26,313 nt of DNA from Stramenopiles sp. TOSAG23-2 (lineage: Eukaryota > Sar): assembly GCA_900128395.1 (NCBI GenBank), contig LT649437.1, positions 1-26,313 on the forward strand. The letters are read 5' to 3'. This document shows positions 9,074 to 17,300 of this stretch, piece after piece. Each line of letters begins with the position of its first letter. Position 1 is the stretch's first letter. Made by a program: the position numbers and the translations under genes. The notes beneath the pieces are model-generated. The model worked only from the letters and a program-made list of their open reading frames with translations. It was not told the DNA's origin and did not search any database.

Positions 9074-9125
9074 TCGTCATTGCATTCCAACACCAATAAG
9101 AAGGTATTCGTTTTGTTTGTATCAT
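6813..9125 (-). CDS. Secreted right-handed parallel beta-helix protein (GH141/pectate-lyase-like fold)
   Basis: This frame has 770 codons. The N-terminus is a strong signal peptide: basic start, then nine Leu, then a small-residue cleavage region near VNGK. Met16 (9080) is an alternative start that keeps the hydrophobic core. The mature part opens with a GNDNDGTGTILKPYQTI segment, like the SxxGND.G....PF.TI opening of many carbohydrate-active beta-helix proteins. A segment around LLPNARYPP and one around GWYLDYEMKQLYI resemble the insert regions of GH141-like proteins. From about residue 400 there are repeated beta-helix coils (NI.NCLFHHLGSGGIHI, HIKENNISNCSRWGIAI and similar). Asn and Asp homopolymers lie at about residues 320-334. 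A role in binding or cleaving extracellular polysaccharide is likely; substrate and catalytic residues cannot be fixed by eye. Confidence 0.8.
9045..9071 (-). repeat. (TTA)9 microsatellite encoding the signal-peptide core
   Basis: Nine consecutive TTA codons on the minus strand encode the nine-Leu hydrophobic core of the beta-helix protein's signal peptide. Slippage would change signal-peptide length without changing frame. Confidence 0.9.
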
Positions 9126-9396
9126 GTTTTTATCCTATTGTTCAATAATATTTGTTAATAACAATAATATAAGAATAATATGAAACATCTATATTTTAAA
9201 ATTATGAAAGGAATGTTTACTTCCATATATATTTTTAAGATATATAATGGATATTTTTGTTTCCAATAAATATATTTTTTAAAATAATAAGAATTTTAGT
9301 ATAATCCTGGTATTATTATATATATATTAATTATTATTATTAATAATAAAATATTTTGTTAAATCTACGATTTAATAAAATTATTAATATAAAATT
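9126..9396. other. AT-rich intergenic stretch
   Basis: Between the start of the beta-helix gene and the outer edge of the rhomboid inverted repeat. It is almost entirely A/T with homopurine and TA runs. It should contain the promoter of the beta-helix gene and the 3' flank of the left rhomboid copy; no defined element is recognised. Confidence 0.5.
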
Positions 9397-10070
9397 TCTC
9401 TCTCTCTCTCTAGATACACATAACTTTTATATATTCTTTTTTACATATTATCGTCGATTACGCATCTTTCTATATTCACGGAAAATGAAATTTTCATATT
9501 TACTGATCAAATCACGTCCATTACTATATGCAAACCATAAGCCAAATAATGTTCCAGATAAATGTGCAGCATGCCCAATCGTCGTCCATCCCTTTATTAA
9601 TCCAACAACATCAACTGCAGATATTAAAGCAACAACTTGTTTACCACTCATTGATATCATTGGTAAAAAAATAATACTAAATGCTATATTATCATCTTGA
9701 CTCAAAATAGCTGCACATGCAAGTAATGCACCAGATGCACCTAAACCTGGCATTCCCATATGAATAGGTTTACGTATGGTATTGTAAACATTTGCACCAA
9801 AACTAGAAAATGTACCTGCGGTAACATATAATGCTAATAAATCTTCATGTGAATAATTCAATCGTGAAAGTAATATTGGACCAAAACTATACAATGCGAT
9901 TGAATTCAATGCTAAATGTGGTAATGTTGCATGTGAAAATGTAGATAACAAAAGTGCACGAGAATGTACATTGTAAATAGAAGACATAAAATTATGTTTC
10001 ATGACACCATGAAACGTTGGGATTTGATGCATACCAAATATTGCGACGTGTGAAGCTAATATTGAATTTG
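9397..10070. repeat. Left arm of large inverted repeat
   Basis: 9448-10070 is the reverse complement of 10197-10819 with one mismatch seen and no indels. Outside the stop codons, similarity continues for about 40 bp with two substitutions and two 2-bp indels. The arm then ends in a short (TC)n run at 9397-9411. The spacer between arms is 10071-10196. Confidence 0.93.
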
Positions 10071-10173
10071 TAACTGTTGTATTGTCATAAATCGGTTTAA
10101 AATACTCTTGCAAATTATTATTATTACAAAAATTATAAAATCGTCTCCACAATTTATTTGTAGTATTATCCAA
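9448..10173 (-). CDS. PARL-like mitochondrial rhomboid protease, left copy (5' end uncertain)
   Basis: Rhomboids of the PARL/Pcp1 class are intramembrane serine proteases of the mitochondrial inner membrane. Counting from the first in-frame ATG (10032; 194 codons), the catalytic Ser is residue 100 in GLGASGAL and the catalytic His is residue 157 in GHAAHLSG. LLSTFSHATLPHLALN matches the conserved L1/TM2 region. Similarity to PARL continues upstream of that Met (TVTNSILASHVAIFGMHQIP), so the real protein started further up. The open frame runs to 10239 but contains no ATG, and the codon at 10173 is TTG. The N-terminus, which should hold the targeting peptide, appears to have been cut off where the inverted duplication begins at 10197. 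A spliced upstream exon is possible but not visible. Confidence 0.75.
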   Translation of the reverse strand: MDNTTNKLWRRFYNFCNNNNLQEYFKPIYDNTTVTNSILASHVAIFGMHQIPTFHGVMKHNFMSSIYNVHSRALLLSTFSHATLPHLALNSIALYSFGPILLSRLNYSHEDLLALYVTAGTFSSFGANVYNTIRKPIHMGMPGLGASGALLACAAILSQDDNIAFSIIFLPMISMSGKQVVALISAVDVVGLIKGWTTIGHAAHLSGTLFGLWFAYSNGRDLISKYENFIFREYRKMRNRR

Positions 10174-10234
10174 TTTTTCACTTTTTACAACAGCTGCAAA
10201 TTCAATATTAGCTTCACACGTCGCAATATTTGGT

Positions 10235-10819
10235 ATGCATCAAATCCCAACGTTTCATGGTGTCATGAAACATAATTTTATGTCTTCTATTTACAATGTA
10301 CATTCTCGTGCACTTTTGTTATCTACATTTTCACATGCAACATTACCACATTTAGCATTGAATTCAATCGCATTGTATAGTTTTGGTCCAATATTACTTT
10401 CACGATTGAATTATTCACATGAAGATTTATTAGCATTATATGTTACCGCAGGTACATTTTCTAGTTTTGGTGCAAATGTTTACAATACCATACGTAAACC
10501 TATTCATATGGGAATGCCAGGTTTAGGTGCATCTGGTGCATTACTTGCATGTGCAGCTATTTTGAGTCAAGATGATAATATAGCATTTAGTATTATTTTT
10601 TTACCAATGATATCAATGAGTGGTAAACAAGTTGTTGCTTTAATATCTGCAGTTGATGTTGTTGGATTAATAAAGGGATGGACGACGATTGGGCATGCTG
10701 CACATTTATCTGGAACATTATTTGGCTTATGGTTTGCATATAGTAATGGACGTGATTTGATCAGTAAATATGAAAATTTTATTTTCCGTGAATATAGAAA
10801 GATGCGTAATCGACGATAA
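10235..10819 (+). CDS. PARL-like rhomboid protease, right copy (inverted duplicate)
   Basis: Its 194 codons give a protein identical to the last 194 residues of the left copy, with catalytic Ser100 (GASGA) and His157 (AAHLSG). I see one nucleotide difference in the coding arm: a synonymous Phe codon, TTT here and TTC in the left copy, near the C-terminus. The open frame extends upstream to about 10139 without an ATG, and its residues before ANSILAS are unrelated to the left copy. The copy therefore lacks the conserved TVTNS segment and everything before it. As written it would begin inside the first membrane segment and is probably not a functional protease unless spliced to another exon. Confidence 0.7.
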   Translation: MHQIPTFHGVMKHNFMSSIYNVHSRALLLSTFSHATLPHLALNSIALYSFGPILLSRLNYSHEDLLALYVTAGTFSSFGANVYNTIRKPIHMGMPGLGASGALLACAAILSQDDNIAFSIIFLPMISMSGKQVVALISAVDVVGLIKGWTTIGHAAHLSGTLFGLWFAYSNGRDLISKYENFIFREYRKMRNRR

Positions 10820-10850
10820 TATATAAAAGAATATAAAAGTTATGCGTATC

Positions 10851-11126
<276 letters not shown>

Positions 11127-11161
11127 ACACCCCAAATATTATGTATTGACATTCCCTATAT

Positions 11162-11301
11162 AAACAAAGTAACTTATGCACATACAAAAGATAAAAAAAG
11201 AAACCTTCCGATGCCGGGATTTGAATGTGGGTTTCCTGTGTGAAAGGCAGAAATGCTGACCAACTACATTGGATGTTGTTAAAAGATGCTTCACTTCTTG
11301 A
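11162..11301. repeat. Direct repeat A: duplicated tRNA-Glu locus, decayed copy
   Basis: It shares its 3' flank (AAACAAAGTAACTT, then a near-identical stretch of about 30 bp), the tRNA body and part of the 5' flank (TGTTGT, AGATGCTT, ACTTCTT) with 11387-11601. The copies differ by point changes, a 5-nt deletion in the D arm and absence of the 74-nt insert. Confidence 0.85.
11207..11273 (-). pseudogene. tRNA-Glu(TTC) pseudogene without insert
   Basis: This 67-nt relative of the tRNA at 11432-11577 keeps the 3' acceptor strand CATCGGA and an anticodon loop with TTC. Five nucleotides are missing from the D-arm region, so the D stem cannot form. The acceptor strand has TCCAATG for TCCGATG, the last pair of the anticodon stem is C-A, and three of five T-stem pairs are lost (CCACA against CCCGG). 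Each CpG of the intact copy that I can align, outside the retained 3' acceptor strand and T stem, has become CpA or been lost. A seven-T Pol III terminator remains downstream. It carries no insert in the T loop. It is almost certainly non-functional. Confidence 0.85.
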
Positions 11302-11431
11302 AGCAATAAAAAAATAACTCTGTAGAATAATTTAAATTGTCAAATCTTTTTCCACTGCAAAAACATTGTTATAACACTTACAATTCAAACAAAGTAACTT
11401 ATTCACATACAAAAGATAAAAAAAGAAACCT

Positions 11432-11577
11432 TCCGATGCCGGGATCTATATATATTTATTTTATGATTTATTGTTAGAAAGAATATTTTTCATTTTTTTT
11501 GTTTGTTTTGTGTACATACTCGAACCCGGGTTTCCTGCGTGAAAGGCAGAAATGCTGACCAACTACACTACATCGGA
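11432..11577 (-). tRNA. tRNA-Glu(TTC) interrupted in the T loop
   Basis: Joining 11577-11520 (58 nt) to 11445-11432 (14 nt) gives a complete 72-nt tRNA. The acceptor stem TCCGATG/CATCGGA has seven perfect pairs. The D stem is GTGT/GCAT with G-T pairs. The anticodon stem is TCTGC/GCAGG around the loop CTTTCAC with anticodon TTC. The T stem CCGGG/CCCGG is perfect, around TTCGAAT. The A box (TAGTGTAGTTGG) is intact. A run of seven T about eight nucleotides past the 3' end is a Pol III terminator. The B box GGTTCGA|ATCC is split after nucleotide 58 by a 74-nt insert. The insert's first bases (GT) keep the B-box consensus for nine of eleven positions, so Pol III could perhaps still bind. Without removal of the insert the tRNA cannot fold normally. 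Confidence 0.85.
11446..11519 (-). other. Intron-like insert (74 nt, GT-AG) in tRNA-Glu T loop, position 58/59
   Basis: Read on the tRNA strand, the insert begins GTATGT, has TTTCTAACAAT with a CTAAC branch-point-like core whose A lies 28 nt before the end, and ends TATATATAG. It is about 16% GC. Exact removal restores TTCGAATCC, the universal T-loop/B-box sequence, and the paralogous copy at 11207-11273 aligns without it. Nuclear tRNA introns are normally at 37/38 and removed by the tRNA endonuclease, without GT-AG rules. Position 58/59 is unusual. Ectopic tRNA introns are known in some archaea, in Cyanidioschyzon and in nucleomorphs, where a bulge-helix-bulge guides cleavage. Weak pairing of GTATGTA with the TATATAT end is possible, so that mechanism is not excluded. 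Confidence 0.7.
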
Positions 11578-11601
11578 TGTTGTAAGATGCTTTACTTCTT
11601 A

Positions 11602-12007
11602 TGAGAAATGTGAAAAAAATAGTATATATACAAATAAAAAATTTTCTTCCGAGTTAGAAATAGGGTTCTCACCTTCGAGAAGTTTTTCCGTGATGCTATT
11701 CCTATACTAACTTTTCAAAACAAACGAACACCAAACACAACCACACAAAACTGAAGAATGATGCCGGGCACACAATACCATATCAACAACCAACAATCAT
11801 ATTATTATAATGCACTAATCATCAAAAAAACTCGCAAAAAAAATAATCGAACACTTCACATACACATAGTCACAGTCTACTACACACAATCATCTCTCTG
11901 TCTGTCTGTCTCTTTCTATCTATCTATCTACATACACATAACGTTGTATCAATTTGGATAATTTTGAAAACATAAAACAGACACATTAAAACCAACAAAT
12001 AACAACA
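11602..12007. promoter_or_regulatory. 5' region of the Hsp70-TPR gene with candidate heat-shock element
   Basis: No gene is recognised here. At 11674-11686 the sequence TTC-GA-GAA-GT-TTT gives two perfect heat-shock units and one imperfect third unit, about 320 bp before the ATG at 12008. A short CTGT/CTAT microsatellite lies at about 11898-11932. The 20 bases before the ATG are A-rich (ACCAACAAATAACAACA), like the A-rich leader before 21165. The heat-shock role is inferred from the motif and the chaperone-like product. Confidence 0.4.
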
Positions 12008-14389
12008 ATGGCATCTATTGCAAATAATAATGAAAAAACTGTATTAGGTATTGATATTGGTACGACTAAAATTACTATATCATCTATTACTACAAACCCA
12101 ACAACTTTAACAAAACCATCAAATGACTTTACACCTATAGTATTATCAAGTGATACTGGTAGTAAATCCATTCCACCATTAGTTGGATTTCGTAACAAGA
12201 AAAGAAATATTGGGGAAACGGCTGCGTTAGAAGAAAACTCAAATGCAAAAAATACAATTAAAGATTTGATTTATTTTCTTGGTACCAATAATAATAATAT
12301 TGACAACGTCGTTGCACCAAATAAATTTCGTCAATTTCGACTTGTCAACGACGACAACAATGTATCATATGCAGTTATTGATTACAATAACAAAGAAACA
12401 CAATTGCGATTGGAATTGTTAATCTCTATGTTGATACGAACTGCAAGAAGTTACTCAAAAGCAACTAATATCGAAGGCGTATCTATTACTGTACCAGTAT
12501 CATATACAGAAGGTCAAAGAAAAGCACTTATTGATGCAGTACATATCAGTGAAATGAAACCAATGCCATTTATCAATACCTGTGAAGCTATGGTAATCAT
12601 GTTTGAAATAAAACATCGTGATCGTATTGTAGAAGCATGTAATGGTAGTGAAGAAGAGGAGAGGAATAATTACAATGTAATTTTATTAGATATTGGACAT
12701 ACTACTACTAATCTGGCTTTAGCACAATATCAAGTTGATAATAATAATAATGTTACTAGTAAAATTATTTCATCGGTTGGTAAATCAAATTTAGGTGCAC
12801 GCAACATTGATGATGGATTATTCAATGCAGTGACATCCATATTATCATCTAAGCATAAGTTAGATGTTAAACCAGCATCAAAAGTTGGTTCTAGAATATT
12901 AAGACAATGTAAAAAAGCAAAAGAAATATTGTCAACGATTGGTGAAACAAGTATTGTACTTGAAAATTTACCTGGTGATATTGATGCAAGAATACCAATA
13001 TCAAAATCAACATTGGAAGAATCATCGAAATATGTAGCAACAGAATTGGAAGCTTTATTCCAAACTTTATTTGAAAATTGCTCCTCTGTCGTTTCCAAGG
13101 AAAACGTGCATGTTATTGAAATTAGTGGTGGTGGTGTACGTATACCATTTATTAAAAAGGTAATTGAAAATGCTGTTTCAACAACAACGGCAAAGTGTCA
13201 AACGACATTGAGTCCAGAAGCATCCTCAAAAGCAGCTGCCATTGTTGCTGCTAATGCAATTGTGGCATCAAATAATGGTAGTAATAATAAAGATAAAGAA
13301 GTGGAAGAAGAGGAGAAGGTGAAGAAGAAAGAAGAAGAAGAAGAAGAAAAAGAAACAGATGAAGCAAAAGATGATACAGAAGAAACAACCAATGTTGCAG
13401 ATACAAAAGATGAAGAAACACCAACATCGAGTAGCATTATCACCAGCTTGGCAAATTTAGTAATAGATAATGAGAAATATGCAATTGGAAATATGAAAGA
13501 AAATGAAATAGAAATGGCGAAAAGCCTTGAAATGATAATGCAATTGCAAGATAATGCATTAGCAGAAATTGGGGATGCTAGGAATTCATTGGAATCATAT
13601 ATATATGAAATGCGAAGTATTTGTAATGGAAATACAGGAAGTCAACATTACAAATTGTTAAATAGCGAGAAATTATTACCATTGCTAATGGAAGCGGAGG
13701 ATTGGATGTATGAATCAGATGATTATACAAAAGAAAATTATGTGGAAAAATTAAATGAAATTACTACTGTATTTCAAGAAACATCTCCGGGATATTTTGA
13801 AGCTGTTGAAAAAGAACGATTGAAATTGGAATCAGAATTGAATGAGGGTGAAAAAATAGGCGATAAAGAACGTGCGTTGGAAAGTGAAAATGCGGAAGAT
13901 GATCATGATCGTAGAAAATTGAAAAAAGATGATCGTATGCGTTTAGTTGTACGGAATAAAAACGAAGGGACGGAATTGTTTAAAGGTGGCGTATATAAGC
14001 AAGCTGCCATACGTTATACGAAGGCGTTGCAAAATTGTACAAAATTCTTTGATTTATCAGAAGCTGATGAAAAAGAAGTGAATGAAATTAAAGTAAAATT
14101 GCATTTAAATATTGCAATGTGTTTTTTGAAATTGAAAAATAATCATAAAGTTATTAACAATTGCACAGATGCATTAGAGCTTGATAACGACAATGTAAAA
14201 GCATTGTTCCGTAGGGCAACTGCATATTACAACGAAAAAAAAATTAAAGAAGCAAAAAGTGATTTAAAACGCGCTGTAAAACTTAATCCAGAGGATAAAG
14301 CAATTAAGAAATTAACTGCAAAAATCGATGTAGTTATTAAAAAACAAAAAGCAAAAGAGAAAAAAATGGCAAAACGTATGTTTGGTTGA
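12008..14389 (+). CDS. Hsp70/Hsp110-like ATPase fused to a C-terminal TPR domain
   Basis: This frame has 793 codons. Residues 10-415 form an Hsp70-type nucleotide-binding domain: phosphate-1 motif GIDIGTT (14-20), a phosphate-2 region LLDIGHTTTNLAL (near 226) that resembles Hsp110 (DxGH) more than DnaK (DLGGGT), and the adenosine motif ISGGGVRIP (near 371). No beta-sandwich peptide-binding domain follows. Instead there is a Glu/Lys-rich acidic linker (about 425-470), a helical segment like the Hsp70/Hsp110 lid (about 480-640), and three TPR units (about 645-775) of the FKBP/CHIP clamp type, ending KRMFG. TPR clamps dock on the C-terminal EEVD of Hsp70/Hsp90, so a cytosolic chaperone or nucleotide-exchange scaffold is likely. 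The fusion is open with no break. Its last 163 bp overlap the convergent receptor frame. Confidence 0.85.
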   Translation: MASIANNNEKTVLGIDIGTTKITISSITTNPTTLTKPSNDFTPIVLSSDTGSKSIPPLVGFRNKKRNIGETAALEENSNAKNTIKDLIYFLGTNNNNIDNVVAPNKFRQFRLVNDDNNVSYAVIDYNNKETQLRLELLISMLIRTARSYSKATNIEGVSITVPVSYTEGQRKALIDAVHISEMKPMPFINTCEAMVIMFEIKHRDRIVEACNGSEEEERNNYNVILLDIGHTTTNLALAQYQVDNNNNVTSKIISSVGKSNLGARNIDDGLFNAVTSILSSKHKLDVKPASKVGSRILRQCKKAKEILSTIGETSIVLENLPGDIDARIPISKSTLEESSKYVATELEALFQTLFENCSSVVSKENVHVIEISGGGVRIPFIKKVIENAVSTTTAKCQTTLSPEASSKAAAIVAANAIVASNNGSNNKDKEVEEEEKVKKKEEEEEEKETDEAKDDTEETTNVADTKDEETPTSSSIITSLANLVIDNEKYAIGNMKENEIEMAKSLEMIMQLQDNALAEIGDARNSLESYIYEMRSICNGNTGSQHYKLLNSEKLLPLLMEAEDWMYESDDYTKENYVEKLNEITTVFQETSPGYFEAVEKERLKLESELNEGEKIGDKERALESENAEDDHDRRKLKKDDRMRLVVRNKNEGTELFKGGVYKQAAIRYTKALQNCTKFFDLSEADEKEVNEIKVKLHLNIAMCFLKLKNNHKVINNCTDALELDNDNVKALFRRATAYYNEKKIKEAKSDLKRAVKLNPEDKAIKKLTAKIDVVIKKQKAKEKKMAKRMFG

Positions 14390-17300
14390 GAGTATATATA
14401 TTGTGAATCAGTATGTGATACACTACGTCCTTCAAGAACTATTGTTTCTTTTGGAATGTGGGAAATATGATGAGTTTGTTTTCCTTTGGTAGCGGCGTCG
14501 TTACTATTATGAATTATATCTTTCCTCTTTTCCGTATTCTCAAAACTAACATTACTGCCAACATTTCTAGGTCGAATCTCTACCTTTGACTTAGAAGTGG
14601 AAGATGATTTTTTACAAAATTTTTTACAAAATGTTTTACTTGAAACGAATCCATATCTGCATACACCAATGTACAAAGCATTTTCAAATACTAATGTACA
14701 AAATCCAATAAGAAAAACCGTTGCATTCAGGGTAATCAAAATATAGGCCATAAAAGTATCCTCATATAAACCATTGTCTGGATCGTCCATTTTCAATATT
14801 AATCCACCCAATAACGTTAATAATAATTGTATGCTTGCAAAAATCTGTAACCAATTGTCGGCTGGCTCTTTATATGGTTTTTTATCATTTAGATAAATCA
14901 CATAAAATTGACAAACAAGCAATCCTGATAACACTTGAGCGGATGTCCCAGGCGCTAATAATACCAATCCACCTGTTAATAATGCTTTTCGAAACATTTC
15001 TATTAACTCCCAATACCAAACATCATCTTCATAGGCTTCAAATAATGAGCCATATTTCATAATTATGGATTCCTTCAATATTTCCAATTTATCATTGTCG
15101 TCGTGTGGTAGTGTCAACATTTGACAATTGCATTTTTTTTTAACTTTTTTAATCTTCTTCACCAATTCTTTATTGTTCTTCTTACTTGCAGTAATACTTG
15201 TAGTAAAATCACCTGGAACATTAAAATAAACGCTTCTTCCCTTTCGCAATTGTATTGTTTTGCGTAATTTATTCAGTTCTATGCGATGATTAAAATTAAG
15301 CATTCGTTTATCTGTCGTTTCTAATAATTCTACTTTCTTTTCATCTGCATTATTATGATCATAATTTATCGCGGCAATAACCTTGCGATAGTGTCTTAAT
15401 AAAAGATATAAAAGTATAGGAATTCCTAATATATAAATTACGACAAATATAATTGCATACATTACTGCAATTGTATGTCTACCTTGCATACATTCAACAG
15501 AATAATCAGCAGACAAATAAAATTCATTTTTCGCACCAAGCTTTTCACAACGTAAAACACGAAATATACGAACAGTAAGACCTGGATAAATCAAAAATAC
15601 CATAAACATAAATGATGTTGTTGCACGGTCAAAAATTATATTCCATGTATTTTTTTGCTTGTGCTGTTTTGTATGTTTTCTACATAGTGATCTTGTTTTC
15701 TTTATGCATATTGCAGTGAATGCGGCAAGTAGTAAAATGGCTAAAAATATCGGCAGCACCATCATATGCATATAGAAAGCATCTAAAAATGGTACTGTTA
15801 AATTACAAACATCAACTGTACCAAATATAATTTGCATATCAAAGTTAATAAATGCAAAAGACCGAAAATACGTTTGAAATTGTTTTGGCCATGGTACATC
15901 AAACGTTAAATCTAAGTTGCTTAAAACTTGAATATATCCAACTACAATACGAAGCTGGCGCACTATGCGCTCTCTTTTTGACGATATGCTTTCATTCATG
16001 TGTTTATCAACTTGGCTATTTACTCTGCTTGATATTTGATCTTTTACTTGATTTTGTATATTCTCGTTTATTTCTTCAATCACATCATTGTATGGATCAC
16101 CAAGTGCTTCTTCCATAGCTTCATCTAAGATAGTTTCTTTTACAAAATGTTCTTCCCGTTTTTGTCGCACACGTTTTGTAGCACGCGCAGCACGTATTTT
16201 TAGTTTTGCATAAAAATCAACATGTTTTGTTGGGTTATTATTATTTTTTGTCAACTTTTTTCTTTCTTTCTCTGGTTTTTCCTTATGATTATCTTCATTT
16301 TCCTTTTTCTTATTATTACAAATCCAGCAATTACAACATGATATATCCAAGAGAAATAAAAGTATTACAATGTAAATGAAAAAAACAATACTTTCTATTA
16401 AAACGACCATACTATCACTATTTTGAGTACCTTCACAAATTTGGCAAATTGCAACTTCACCTTGTTTTTTATATCCAGTTTTACATACTTCGCATAATGG
16501 ACCTTTGTGGGAGTCAAAGCATTGGGTTTCATTCTTTGCAGATCCTCCCACACAATAGTTTTCATTATTACATTCAAAAAAATCTGTACTATGTATTGAA
16601 TTGCGCCATGTACCTTTCGCAGAGACTATTGATTCTAATGTTACTCCTAATGTGTCGTCACAATTGGAATTATCAGGGCATATTAAACAGTCCGAATATG
16701 GTGGCAAATAGTAGTTTAAAGAGCAAATGCATTTCCTACCATCCTTACCACGATTATATGCGCCTAAGAATTCACCTAGTCCACAACCGGTAGATGTGAC
16801 ACTTAAATCAAAGGATATTGCAGCAAGATTTTTGTAAACCATATCATCACTATCAACAACATGTTGCAATTCGCAATTGTATGAAACCGATTCTTTGGCA
16901 TAAAATTGACCATCGTCAGCAGCTGAAATTTGTACAGTTTGTGCAATATAATAATTATTAGTGGCAAAAGAAACCAGAGGAGTCATGACTTTGCAATTTT
17001 TATTGGAACTGATAATGTTAATCTTTACATCCAATGCTTCAGGGGCTGTTGTAAGTTTTAAATTGTATTGAAAAATCCCACCTTCCGATACAAACCCACC
17101 ATCTAGTGGAAAGCCAGATATACCAGCCGCTACGTCATTACTTGTAACTACTATGGTTTTACTGCTTTCTTGGTTTGAATATTTAGGATCTGTACTATTA
17201 CTTTTTATAATTAAATTAAACGTTGTGCCGGCTCCATAATTACCTTCTAAAGCTTTCACGACGATAGGATTGTTAATGTTCTTCCAATCATCATGGCCTT

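Larger units (their letters stand above)
11387..11601. repeat. Direct repeat B: duplicated tRNA-Glu locus, intact but interrupted copy
   Basis: Partner of the repeat at 11162-11301, in the same orientation. The 74-nt insert at 11446-11519 accounts for most of the length difference. Confidence 0.85.

Noticed and set aside
11288-11304. Small hairpin (GCTTCA / TGAAGC) as a regulatory RNA
   Set aside because: A 6-bp stem that is absent from the intact copy of the duplicated locus; it is likely chance within the decayed copy.
11759-11772. GATGCCGGG word as a third tRNA-Glu remnant
   Set aside because: Only about nine bases match the tRNA 3' end, with no similarity in the flanks.
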